From positions 83,501-147,500 of the forward strand of contig JBBDHG010000163.1 in NCBI GenBank assembly GCA_037951165.1: 64,000 bases of DNA. The letters are read 5' to 3'. Source of the stretch: Lophius americanus. Its lineage: Eukaryota; Chordata; Actinopteri; Lophiiformes; Lophiidae. Shown one piece after another: positions 11,226 through 21,864 of the stretch; positions within the stretch are counted from its first letter, which is position 1, and each line of letters starts with the position of its first letter. Under the pieces are notes generated by a model. That model saw only the letters and a list, made by a program, of their open reading frames with translations. It was not told the origin of the DNA and made no database searches. The position numbers and the translations under genes were made by a program.

Positions 11226-11252
11226 TGTGTGTACGGGTGTGTTTGTGGGTGC

Positions 11253-11263
11253 ATTTGTGTGTG

Positions 11264-11307
<44 letters not shown>

Positions 11308-11322
11308 TGTGGGTGTGTGAGT
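11253..11322. repeat. (GT)n microsatellite
   Basis: GT-rich run with a perfect core at about 11274-11301. Confidence 0.95.
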
Positions 11323-11387
11323 GTGAGGCCTCAGCTTATCCAGGCTGCAGGTCTAGAACCCGTAGCAGAGTGGTTCATGGCCTCCCT

Positions 11388-11640
11388 TCTTCCCGGGCAG
11401 CACTATGGCACAGAGGGGGAATAAATGCCCCATAGCATGAAGCTTTATTTTCTGTTTTGAGTTTGGATGTTCTCCCCGTGTCTGCGTGTGTTCTCAGCTT
11501 CCTCCTACAATCCAAAAACGAGTAAAAGAGGAGGAGTGACCACGAACCCGCCTGCAGGCGAGGATGAGAGTGGAAATAGTTTCTAGTCGTCAGCCCTGTG
11601 ATGAACCGGAGACTTGTCCAGATTCTCTATGATACACATT
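11388..11640 (+). mobile_element. SINE family 2, degenerate copy
   Basis: GGGCAGCACTATGGCACAGA resembles the tRNA-like head of a widespread teleost SINE. Further on, TTGGATGTTCTCCCCGTGTC, CAGCTTCCTCCTACAATCCA and GTCAGCCCTGTGATGAACCG match its conserved body in the right order. Part of the head and the 3' tail are lost. Other pieces of this family are at 17.1-17.3 kb (minus) and 31.38 kb (tail only). Confidence 0.78.
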
Positions 11641-13369
11641 TACAAGCTGTAATAGTCTCTTCTGTTTCTGACTGACGGATTATCTTACTTCACAAACGAT
11701 CTTTTCTAAAGTCAACACACTGTCAGCTGCTCACAGGTTCTCTCTTAGTTCCAGCTGCTTTCGAATACCCTTCGTTCAGCCGTCTTCATCAATCCCATCC
11801 CATAATCCATCATTATGAATACAGACTCGGGGGCTTTGTTTCAGTCAAATAACGTTACTTTTTTTCCTGATGAAGACCCTCCCTCGGTGAAGGAGTGAAG
11901 GCTCTGAGCCGCAGCGGCGCCACCTCCTCACTGAGTTCATGTTGTGCAGGTTTCAGCTGCTGTGTCTGATGGATACATTTCTCATACTATAGAACCCGTT
12001 CTGCTCCCAGCACCGCGGAGCTGCCATGTTTGAATGCCAGGACCTGCAAATTGAAATTTAAAACAGATCCATATTGTAACTGAATGTCTTCCAGTTACAG
12101 TCTGCTTGAGTTCTACTGGTTCCACAATCAGCTGTTAGAAGCTATGGTGAAACACTCGTGCTCAGTGGATTCCCTTAAACAGGAAATCTAACCTACAACA
12201 TTTGGTCCGACCCTCGAACCGGCGCAATGCTGGTTTTTCCAACTCATATCAGATACGCACACATGGTTGTGATAAGCGTTTGTCCCTCACCAATCACCAG
12301 TCAGCTGATTACATTTATAATGAGCCCATACTGGAGATGACCAGCAGATCAGTTGGGAAGTTCTGAATGTACGAGAAACAGGCGGAAGAAAGTATAAGAC
12401 GAAGGCAAACAAGGGGAGACGGAGAAACGTTGATTTAGAGGTTTTACGTTTTGAAGTGAGGAGGCAGAAAAAAACTATAATATCATAGAAGGGCCGACTC
12501 AAACCGTCCTGAACCAGGCTTCTCTTACAGCGGACCGTTCTGCACCCTAGTGATCCGTATGAGCCTCCAGAGAACATCGGGTGAGTGGGTGGGTGGTGTC
12601 CTCAGCTACTGATAACGCAACACGCGCTTTTTGTTAATAGGAAGGTGGAACAGAATAGTTGGATTAATGTACAGCAGGATTATTTCATGTCAGATACGAC
12701 AGCAGGATTATTTCATGTGAGACACGTGAGCAGGTCCAGTATGAACCGGGTCTTGAGGAGGACAACCTGGACAAAACAAAAGTCACCACGTGAATGATCT
12801 GGACCATCACAATAAAGCTCTGCGTTTTTGGCGCTCTCCTATCGTGAACGGTGAGGACAAATAAAACAGATGACATTTGGAATAATGACTTCATTTCTCT
12901 ATCCACGTGCAAAATGTTGAATATCATGAGGAAATATCGATACATGAAAAAACATGAAATTTCAGGTTGTTGTCGATAACTCTGATTCTGAGGTGTTATA
13001 TACCCTCTATATTCAGATCCCTCTATATTCAGGGATGGGGGGTCAGTGGTGCCCCTCTAAAGTCCAGGACCATGTCTTTGATATTTGTGGTATTTAGTTG
13101 AAGGAAAACACGATCGGCTCGAAGGCGTGACAAAAACAGGAGAGACTTGTTCTTTGAAGAAACGTTTACAAAGTTTCGTACAAAAGTAACCGAACATAAA
13201 GAATACTGCCATGTGTTATAACGTGTAATACTAAAACTAACCAGTCACAGGTAGTCTCGCCGTGCTGGTGGTGTGAGCAAAGTTACCAGGAGAGAGGGAG
13301 AGAGAGAGAAGGAGCGACTGAGACGGCCAGATTTTTTGGACTTGCCAGGAGCTACTCCTCCAACGGTGA
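11641..13369. other. Unassigned sequence with two small tandem duplications
   Basis: No gene recognised. A 28-bp direct duplication (CAGCAGGATTATTTCATGT...) lies at about 12672-12727, and an ~17-bp one (CCCTCTATATTCAG) at about 13003-13034. Open frames here are under 100 codons and lack known domains. The segment at 13288-13315 is GA-rich. Confidence 0.55.
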
Positions 13370-13580
13370 TGGATTCTGAAAAGTTTCTCTGGAGGTTGAG
13401 CAGTTTTCCATGTATCGGTAGATCGGAGGTTTGAGCCCCATCAAACCACTGATCTATGGCGGCGGTTCTGCTGATGTTTAAGTGATGACTGAACGCTTCA
13501 TGGTCCTGATGAGGTCCTGTGATGGTAGCCTCTGAAATCAATGCATGAATGTGTGTGAATGGCTGAGCATTGACGTCGCC
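13370..13580 (+). mobile_element. SINE family 1, degenerate copy
   Basis: GGAGGTTTGAGCCCCAT at about 13424 resembles the B box. It is followed by GGTCCTGATGAGGTCC, GATGGTAGCCTCTGA and TGAATGTGTGTGAATGG, which match the order seen in the 31.8-kb copy. The A-box part is poorly preserved. Confidence 0.5.
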
Positions 13581-14649
13581 CTCTGCTGGGACCGCCGACG
13601 CTGTGTGAATTGATCATTTCTCCTTACTGTCACACGGTGGTTTGATTCATCTTCTTCATCTTTAGGTTAGCTGCTAAGAGTTAGCCGTTGTTTTTGCATT
13701 TTTGACTGACGACACTCAATATATCCAAATACCTGCCTTTACGTGTCGCATTTCCACACGTGTGGTTAGCCTCCACGCCGGCCTCCAGCGTCGCAGAGGT
13801 AACCAGTGCTGGATTGAGCGCCGCACTAACGGCGAGCAGCAGCCCAGGGGGTAGAAAGGTCGTATCACTGCAGCTGACATGTCCGAGCGTCCTTCAGGAA
13901 TCTCCTCACAGGTTCACATGAGGTGAATGGTTACTGATGGAGCCTCGTACGTAACCTTTAACCCTAAGTTAAGGTTTCCACTAATGTTGCACAGTAACCA
14001 GTCGTCTCTAACTGTCTTTCCAACGTCTGTCATCTCTGGCACTGCAAACAAACTCGCTTCTCCTTCTTCACCCCTCATCATCTCCTCTCTCTTGTTTATC
14101 CCTTTAGCTTCTCGTGCTCCTCCCCCCTCCCTTCCTTCCCCCTCCCTCTGAATCATACCATTTCTCTCATATTGCTTTTCTTTCCACCCCCATCTTTTTT
14201 TAATGCCGCTGCTGTTATTGCCATCAGGTCGCCAGCAGCCTCTGGGTTCTGCTGCCATGAGAGGCCGCTGTTTTTACTTTTGTCTCATGAGCTTCAACAA
14301 AGCGGTGACCCCTGTGATCAAGGTGACCTCTATTGCGGCACTGGCTCCACCTTCACACAGAGAAGGAAGTTTTGACACTGAGAAAAGTGGCTTCACATCG
14401 CTGGTCTGGATGCACAACTATCATACCTTCTAAAACAACCTGAGTTGATTTGAGTCAGTGGCCTGATGGAATCTGTTTTATCTGCATAGAGGCGGTTGCT
14501 CCAGTGATGGAAGAAGAGGTTTCTCTGATTTAATAGGACCCTAGAAAACATAATAAATATATTTTTTTAACAGAGTCTGTATTGACATTTAATTATCTTC
14601 TGTCCAACAGTTTTTAAGAGGTGGAATAACCTTCAGAGTATACGGTCTT
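13581..14649. other. Unassigned unique sequence
   Basis: No gene recognised. CT-rich from 14060 to 14200. Overlapping open frames between 13914 and 14433 on both strands have low-complexity composition. The end is AT-rich. Confidence 0.5.
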
Positions 14650-15260
14650 AGAAATAGTACAAATGTGCCTAAAAATAAACAACTTGAAGGATACAACTGT
14701 GGGAAGCACAGAGATGCCGTCAAAAGTAGGTATGGAATTTCACGGAAGTCTCTCCCGTTGCTTTTAAGGAAATATGGGCAGACCACACTCTCTAAATTTG
14801 AGGAAACCGACATGTACGTTCAAATGTGTGCAAAAAAATACAAATAAGAGGATTGAAGAAACCAATTATAGGATGCACAATCTCCCAACGCTTACATAAG
14901 ACTTTTAAAATCTCTTTCAGATGTTTTTTAGGAGATAAAGATAGACTGCACCCTCTAAAGGTCACACAATTACAACACAATCATTTAAGTGCTAATGTGC
15001 CTCAGGTGTAAAAACGAGAATATTATCGGATGAGCCTCATTGGTATCACCTACAGAATTCCATTGATGTCTTTTCAGTGGCTTTTTAAGGAACCGTGGAG
15101 TGACTGAATACAAACAAAGTGACATGTTCATTCAAATGTGCCTAGAAATTAGGAGAATTGAGAAAAAGGAAACTATTTTAGGATGCACTTTCAGAACACC
15201 CCAAGAAGACGTGAGATTCCAAGAGATTCTGTCAAATGATTTTTGAGCATATGTGGACAG
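14650..15260. repeat. Old diverged tandem repeat, ~155-bp unit, ~4 copies
   Basis: The phrase GACATGTACGTTCAAATGTG (about 14808) recurs as GACATGTTCATTCAAATGTG (about 15121), roughly 310 bp apart. Between them, and before them, AAATGTGCCTAAAAATA (14662) and GCTAATGTGCCTCAGGTG (14991) mark further unit starts at about half that spacing. Within units GGATGCAC and TTTAGGA/TTTTAAGGA recur. Units are well diverged, so the array is old. I do not recognise the family. Confidence 0.55.
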
Positions 15261-15420
15261 AATCCATAGACATAGAGACAGAGACATAAAGCATGACAAT
15301 AACATAAGTCCAAATGTAGATACAAGTACGGGGGGAATCCATTGTTGCATTAAAATACCGAATCAAATGATTTGACTCCAAAGATTCCAAAGCCCCCTAC
15401 ATTTACTTTCCTGTAGATCC
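15261..15420. other. Unassigned sequence
   Basis: Short spacer with AGACATAGAGACAGAGACAT repeats. No gene recognised. Confidence 0.5.
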
Positions 15421-15580
15421 GGCACTGGTTCCAGATCTTCTCCATGTGTAGATAATGGACCTTACTGTAGATCTGTGGAGTCCAAGAACTTTGGAACCCT
15501 TCCCAGACTGATGGATGTCAATCACCTTCTGGAATTTTGTTAAATGAAGGCATAGTGTGCTACTGGTGAGACCTAGGAGC
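15421..15580 (-). mobile_element. Tc1/mariner family B transposase fragment
   Basis: On the plus strand the order GTGTAGATAATGGACCTTAC, TGTGGAGTCCAAGAAC, GGAACCCTTCCCAGACTGAT and GATGTCAATCACCTTCT corresponds to the N-terminal (helix-turn-helix) region of a second common fish Tc1-like transposase on the reverse strand. The same block occurs in the longer copy at 29.4-29.97 kb (CCCTTCCCAGACTGACAGGT). It is a short, broken fragment. Confidence 0.7.
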
Positions 15581-17104
15581 CAATTTCCTGCTTCTGAAGA
15601 TGTTCGGTGGAGGTGATGAGGTTGTGGAACGGGACTGGTGGTGACCAGGTCTGTGTGGGCCCAGTCCAGCTGGAACCAGTTATTAATGTAGTTTTCTAGA
15701 ATTCAATCTCCAAGGGGGCGGAGCCTCTTTCACAATGAACGAGAGGGTGAAGAGATCTTTTTTGGTTCTTTGTTGACGGGCTTCCTGGAGATATTTGTGG
15801 TGGGTCAAAGGTCAAAGGCTGTGTCCGTTCCTTCAAATATGTCTCAAGCAATTTGAAATATGTGAGGATGCACTGAATGTTTAATTTTTTGTGAGCTGTC
15901 TGAGTGATGCAGTCTTAATAAGCTTCTCAACAGTCCATAAACCAGCGGGAGGCTCATCTTTACTGCTGGCTGTGATCGGAGAGGAGGCCCGGCTCACAGC
16001 AGATTGATTTCTCTCGGAGATGGATGAGGCGGTGGCGATAAGGTTGTAAACATTTCATTGTCTCTCCCAGTGGGAAGACGAAGGTCAGCACGACAGACTG
16101 GACTTTAACACAATGCCAGTATTATTTTGTGGAGGCCACACAGAACTCCATGAGGTCTTGGTCAGGTTTATGCTGTTTGTCCTGGTTCTACTAAACAGAC
16201 GGCGAGTTAACCCCAGGGACAAGTTTCATCTTTATACTTCAGATTTTCTGATAATGTTGCTGAATTTGATTTAAACCTCGGATCCTGCATGTCAATAATC
16301 ATGAGTGGAAAATGTTCCACTTATAGCAAGTGAAGACGAAAAATCAGTCCGGCCTAAATACTCTTTTTACCTTCTTTCATTAATTTTTTTTCGTTCTGTT
16401 TATCTGCCGTCCAGAAAAAGGCTTTGAGACTGTGAACGAACGGAACCATGGTTCCCTTGGATCTGCACTGAGACCAACTCTTTGTCAGACTGAAGGTCTG
16501 CTGTTTGATGAGGTGAGCCTAAACGTACTTCCTGTTTACAGGAAAACATCATTTCAGATTACGTTTCTAGAGAGTTCCTGTCTCATCAGATGGAGTTTAA
16601 AAACTCAGACTATTTCAGGAGAGAGAGAGAGGGACGAGCGAGCCGGTGTCTGGACAGGGACCAACCAAGTCCAAAGAAATAAACTTCAATGGTGATGAAA
16701 ACCCACGGCCTTATTTTTATGTTTCCATCATTATCTTGACTCCAACTGATATATCTTTTTATTTCAGTTCATCACAAAAAACAAATAAACCTTTATTCAC
16801 AAAAATCATCTAACGGACTAAATAAATCAAATACTTACCGACCGCCGTCTAGATTGCTTGTAACTGGGATAAAGTAAAAGATCTGCTCAGTATTTTTGCA
16901 AACATTGTTACGGCTGTATTGATTTAAAAACCCATTTGTGTGGCGGTCCACCAGAACCCCAAATATTGGCTGAGTAACAAAAAGAGGAAGAGCTCACAAA
17001 GGGTGGAATGAAAGTTCCACTCATGTCCTCCTGAAGTTTGCTCCTGCTCCTCCCCTTTTCTCCACTTTATCCATCCAGCCACTAGACTGCCCGACAGCAG
17101 GGTT
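15581..17104. other. Unassigned unique sequence
   Basis: No gene recognised. The segment 15905-16085 is non-repetitive with mixed composition and could be conserved non-coding sequence. From 16740 to 16920 it is AT-rich. The 87-codon open frame at 16432-16695 has no domain I recognise. Confidence 0.5.
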
Positions 17105-17312
17105 GTCGGAGGGGCTGGAGCCTAACCCAGATGACATTGGGCCGGAGTCAACGTACACCTTGGACAGAAGCCAGTTGATCAGAAGATATGGAGACAGTCA
17201 TGACAGAGAAAAAAAAAAAGGGAAGAAGCGTCCGGGCCCCAGGATTGGACTTTGAACCCAGAATCTTTGAACCACCACATCGTGGTACCGGCAAATTCTG
17301 TTGATTTCTGGA
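17105..17312 (-). mobile_element. SINE family 2, rearranged minus-strand copy
   Basis: GGGCTGGAGCCTAACCCAGATGACATTGGGC (positions about 17113-17143) is the reverse complement of the conserved 3' tail of the family. At 17236-17300 GGGCCCCAGGATTGG and TTTGAACCCAGAATCTT are the reverse complement of the tRNA-like head with its B box. The body between them is replaced by unrelated sequence with an A-run (17209-17219). Confidence 0.65.
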
Positions 17313-17959
17313 AGGTTCTGATAATACTGACGTTTCCAAAGCAGCACAGAGGAGATCTTTCATCTCATTGTGACCTTCCCGCTCAATTACAAGTAATTTA
17401 AATACATATAAATATAGAACCATCTTCGGGTCAGAACTCCCGCCGGTCTGACCTCAGACCCCAGCAGGTCCCAGCACCACTGGTTAACCGGAAACCCAAC
17501 ATGACACTAAAACAACCAAACAAAGACTGCATGAAGTTCATTTGCTGCTGCTTGACGAAACGGACCTATTAATGCAGGAACAAAGAGTAATCAGGTCCAA
17601 ACAGAACCAACATCAAGACTTATAGGATACCTGCTGTGGAAACCATGTGTGCATAGAGATTTCTCCTCAGACTCCTTGAGGCAGCGGGTCTCTGCTGGAG
17701 CGGTGGTCCGGTCAGAACCAGGGGAAAATTTTCCATGAAATGACAATATATCTGGTCGAGCATCCTTTTACGGTAGAAAGAATTATTATTAAAATAAAAT
17801 TATAATTAATAAAATAAAATACAATTATTTCAAAAAGTCATTTTGTATTTGATGGAAAATAGTCCATTTTTATTAGATTAGCTCTAACGTTTGGTGACCA
17901 TGTTAGATAAATCTGTTTGACCATTATTGGACTTATCTTTGTTGAGTCAGGTGACATCG
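17313..17959. other. Unassigned unique sequence
   Basis: No gene or repeat recognised. The part from 17770 to 17880 is AT-rich. Confidence 0.55.
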
Positions 17960-18060
17960 TTCTGTTCAACAAGTCCAACTCACCTTGTTCTGTTCAGTAA
18001 GTCCAACTTACCATGTTCTGTTCAGTAAGTCCAACTAACATTGTTCTGTTCAGTGAGGTC
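17960..18060. repeat. 28-bp minisatellite, ~3.6 copies
   Basis: Units begin TTCTGTTCAGTAAGTCCAAC and continue with eight more bases (TTACCATG or variants). Confidence 0.9.
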
Positions 18061-18820
18061 CATTCAGCAGGAAGCAGAGACTCAGACTGGACAGCTGAGC
18101 AGGACATGAAAGGGTTAATGAGGTCATGTGACGTCATCCATTCACAGCATGAAGACGTTTCTGAAGCCGGTCATCAGCTCTCTTCTGGTTCTCCGGGAGT
18201 TCACACACCGGAGCATTGGAACGCCACACAGAATTGAGAAAACGTGGAGGCGGAGCTTAAAGGGACAAGCGAGTGTTCAGGTGTTTCCAAACGACTAAAA
18301 GTGAGCCGGGTCTTTGTTCTGATGATGAATGTTGATAAGAGAAATAATACAAATACATTTGTCTCGTAGAAAGTTCTGCTGCTGCTCAGGAACCAACTAT
18401 GAATATAAAACTAGTTGTTAGATCAAATACTTCATTTCTTTTTTAATTGCCATAATTTCTTCTGAGTGTAGGGAAAATAAAATATGTTGACCTTTAAGGT
18501 TTATAAAGTTTATTTATTTACTAAAAAAAACCAGATTTGATTTAAATCCTCAAATGTTTTTAAAAGCAAATACTAATAAGTACAATTCCATTTGATGATT
18601 TCATCATGACATTTGTCATTAAATAGAACCTTTAGATTCTATTTTCATTGATATTTTATTTTTATTATATGTTTGTTATGAAACAAAGAGAAAAACATTT
18701 TACAAGACTCGTATGCTCACAGGGTTCCCCCTCCAATTCCTTTTAAAACCACCTCTGCACAAAACCTCGTTCAAATATTAATTAAAAAAAGAAATCCTTG
18801 CTGGAGGTTTTGAGCCGTCT
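18061..18820. other. Unassigned sequence
   Basis: No gene recognised. Strongly AT-rich from 18400 to 18700. Confidence 0.55.
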
Positions 18821-19200
18821 GGCAGTTAACAGGAAACCCACCTGGGATCCATTTGTTGGGATTATGGGTAAAAAAACAGTGCCACAAAAAAGCAAATGTT
18901 GGCAGCAACAAAGGCGGCCATAATGGCAGGAAGCTGCTCCCTGCGGGCGCTAATGCCTGTTAAATAACTGTTATTGACACAAACGCACAAGCTGAAACAT
19001 TTTTTAAAGTAGCACCGAAGCATTACAATAGAGAGACGGGGCCAAATGAGATTAGGTCTTATTAGCTGCTGCCGTTGCCGAGGCGACCGATGTGACAGTG
19101 GTAATATGTGCTTCGCAGGAATTCATGTCAACACAGGAAGGAATCTTTATTGATATTGCTGAGCTGAAATGGGCTGCTGTGTAAATCTATTTATTCCCAG
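18821..19200. promoter_or_regulatory. Candidate conserved non-coding element
   Basis: A 380-bp repeat-free block with balanced composition and several transcription-factor-like motifs: GCTAATGCCTGTTAAATAAC, GAGATTAGGTCTTATTAGC (homeodomain-like ATTA/TAAT cores), and GTTGCCGAGGCGAC at 19074-19087. The last matches the RFX X-box pattern GTNRCCNNRGYAAC except at one position. No open frame of note. Conservation is inferred from texture only. Confidence 0.3.
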
Positions 19201-19865
19201 ATATTAGCTACAGTTAACAATCAACGACAGGAAAAACTTATTCCAACTGACCTGTGGGTTTAAATCACGTAAAATGTGCAGGAGGGAGACGCTGAAAAGA
19301 AATGATGTGAAATAAAAGAGCTGCAGCTGTTGGAGATCCCTCATACTGAGTAATGCTGGCGTAGATGACTGGAACACCTCCTCTATATGTCACCGGTAAG
19401 TCAAACTGTCCCCCCAGCAGGTCACTGATTACAGGGGGGCGACCATCATGAGAAGTCAAGCATGTCGTGGGTGGGGCAACCCCCATTAAGAGTCGGTCAT
19501 CAGGTAGAGCCAGACGGTTGGTGCATCGGGCTTTTAGATCTGCATTATGCAAATGAAGAATCGGAAATGCTTCCAAATAAGCGTGTAAATGATGCTCATG
19601 TAGAGCGTGGGGAGGGTCTTCAGACTGCAGTCATACTCTGTGACGCTCCAGCAACAACAACACACTGGAAATAATGTACATTGTATTTCAACCCAGCGTG
19701 TCGTGGACTCCGTAGAGACCGCAGGAACAGAGAGGATTAAAGCGTGCCAGTAGATCTTTGTTTTCTGCACAGACCCACTTCATTATGATAGTTTTCAAGC
19801 AGAACCGGCAGGTAAACGGTCCCACAGGTCAGGAGATATCTAGTGTTGTTGTGACTCTGCCTGTT
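19201..19865. other. Unassigned unique sequence
   Basis: Overlapping open frames of 60-103 codons on both strands (19265-19770), none with a recognisable domain. No repeat family recognised. Confidence 0.5.
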
Positions 19866-19893
19866 AGTGGTTATAATGTTATGACTGATCAGT
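19866..19893. mobile_element. Solo Tc1/mariner family A terminal repeat
   Basis: GTGGTTATAATGTTATGACT followed by GATCAGTG is the outer terminal repeat of family A pointing outward. I see no adjoining transposase sequence, so it is a solo or heavily deleted end. Confidence 0.6.
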
Positions 19894-20012
19894 GGACACA
19901 CACATGCACACTCCCTCATGTATATAAAACAATTTTAGTTAATATTAAACATAGTAAATGTTCATTTTCACGTGTTTCTTAAAATTCTTATTCCCTTCAT
20001 GATCGATTAATC

Positions 20013-20067
20013 AGTGGGAGGAGCCTTTCTTAGTGGGAGGGGCCTTTCTTAGTGGGAGGGGCTTTTT
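20013..20067. repeat. 19-bp tandem repeat, ~2.9 copies
   Basis: AGTGGGAGGGGCCTTTCTT repeated with two substitutions. Confidence 0.93.
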
Positions 20068-20084
20068 TCTCATCACTCGGTAAA

Positions 20085-20652
20085 TTTACATGGGACACTT
20101 TTCTCCTTTCCGAATTAAACATTTCCGAATTACAAAATCAGTCACCTGTTTACAAGACTTGTGATCTTTTCTAACCCGGTGTTTACATGCATCGACTCTC
20201 CTTATCGGAAACGCTTTCACACATGCTCCACATTCACAAGGTGGCGATAATGTTTCAGTGAGCTCGGTGCCGAGCGCTAACAAGCGCCCAGAAGAAGAAT
20301 ATGACAAAGCCCATGTAACCGTCCAAAAATACGTATAAAATATTTCAAAGTTGCGATGAATAAATGACTCTCCGATGCAGACCGGTACTGTTTTAAAGTC
20401 GGCGTACTTAAAATGCGTCGCAGCAGCTGAAAAAACTTAGCGGAGCATTACGTCCCGGCGCTGGACATGAACAGATAGAACTCAAACAGAATAGGCGTTT
20501 ACATGAAGCACCCGGATATCGGAAAGGCTTTCCGAAAGGATTTAGACCACCTCCTTGTAAAGGAATGAAATCTAATGATTACACAAAGCATTTTCTTTCC
20601 GAATAGACGTCTTTTCAGAATTTAATCGGAATTAGGCAGTCCCTGTAAACCC
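20085..20652. mobile_element. MITE-like element with imperfect terminal inverted repeats
   Basis: The left end TTTACATGGGACACTTTTCT and the right end, read in reverse complement (TTTACAGGGACTGCCTAATT), are imperfect inverted repeats. Both are followed inward by TTCCGAATTAAA- or TTCCGATTAAAT-like sequence. Internal motifs GTTTACATGCATCG, TATCGGAAACGCTTTC and GTTTACATGAAGCACC, ATATCGGAAAGGCTTTC echo each other. There is no transposase-sized open frame, so it would be non-autonomous. The superfamily is not determined. Confidence 0.55.
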
Positions 20653-21611
20653 TCCTATTAAGATGGTCTGGTCTTTTCTTCGTGTTCGGTCTGATCCGCA
20701 AATCAGTTTTGGGTTCATTCATCTTCGCTGAGGTACATTCAGCATCTCCACTCATGTCATGTGATTCCCTCTTCTTCTTCTCCTGAAATAGACTCAACTC
20801 CCAGAAATTGCAGTTTGGCTTCGAATGCAGAAAGTTAATATGACAACTTGAAGACATTTATGACTTTCAGCTGCAGCAGAGTTCCGTGGGTGACGATGAG
20901 GGATCTAGTACGACAGACCGACGGAAAGAATTCAGTTTAATACTGAAGTGTTGGTTTTTGTTGCTGTTCTTGTTTTTCCTGAATCCTATTGGAGCCTGGT
21001 ACCGGTACCAACTCACAATCCTGTAATTTAGACCGCCAAACCCGAGTGGTTCTCCATGGCCCGGGGCTTCTTTTCATCACTTATTGTTTTTCTTGAAGAA
21101 TCAACTGATTTATCGACCATAAACTCTGATTCTCTATGAAAACACTGGCCATTCCTCCGGCTGAGGGGGACGAATGGGTGGTCTTCTCTTCACAACCATA
21201 AACTGTCTGGCTGGATGCTGGCCTCTTGAAGAAATTCTCCAGTTAACCCCTGTCCTCCAGATTGAATGGCTGAGAGAAGAAGCTAATACCCTACTCTGGA
21301 ATCTCAAAATGTGTCTTCATCGAGTCAGATATTCAAATGAGACCAAATGTCAGAGCAGAGAGACTAAAAGGCCAACTTCCTGCCGCCTCTCCAGTTTTCT
21401 CGCTGAGCAGCTGCTGAGCTCTGGGTTCTTACCCACAAGTCGTCCACAGTTTCTCTCTCACGTCGGAGCCACGTGATTTAAATCTTTCGCAGAAACTCCT
21501 TTTACACCCAGCAGGTCGTTGGACTGGCAGCAAAACTCAAGCAGAAAGTGTGACTGGGGAACAAATGATTAAATAAGAAGAAGAAAAACAACAACAAAAA
21601 TAATGACTTAA

Positions 21612-21612
<1 letters not shown>
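20653..21612. other. Unassigned unique sequence
   Basis: No gene recognised. The 100-codon open frame at 21174-21476 is the longest but has no domain or conserved pattern I know. Confidence 0.5.
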
Positions 21613-21662
<50 letters not shown>

Positions 21663-21663
21663 G
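21613..21663. repeat. (AAT)n microsatellite
   Basis: About 16 AAT/ATA units. Confidence 0.97.
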
Positions 21664-21864
21664 TAAACTGTGATGCCAGATTAATGCCAGAATTTAATCA
21701 AATCTTAGCTTTATGTCAGGGCCAAAGCTTGGAGTTTAAGCATTTTTCTTCCTCTAGTGGACATAGATGATATTTCACAGTCAAAGTCCCTCTCTGGGGT
21801 CAAAACTCCATTTGTGTCCCGTTCTGGGTCCATTGTCTGTCTAACTGGTCCAAATAAAGAGTCC

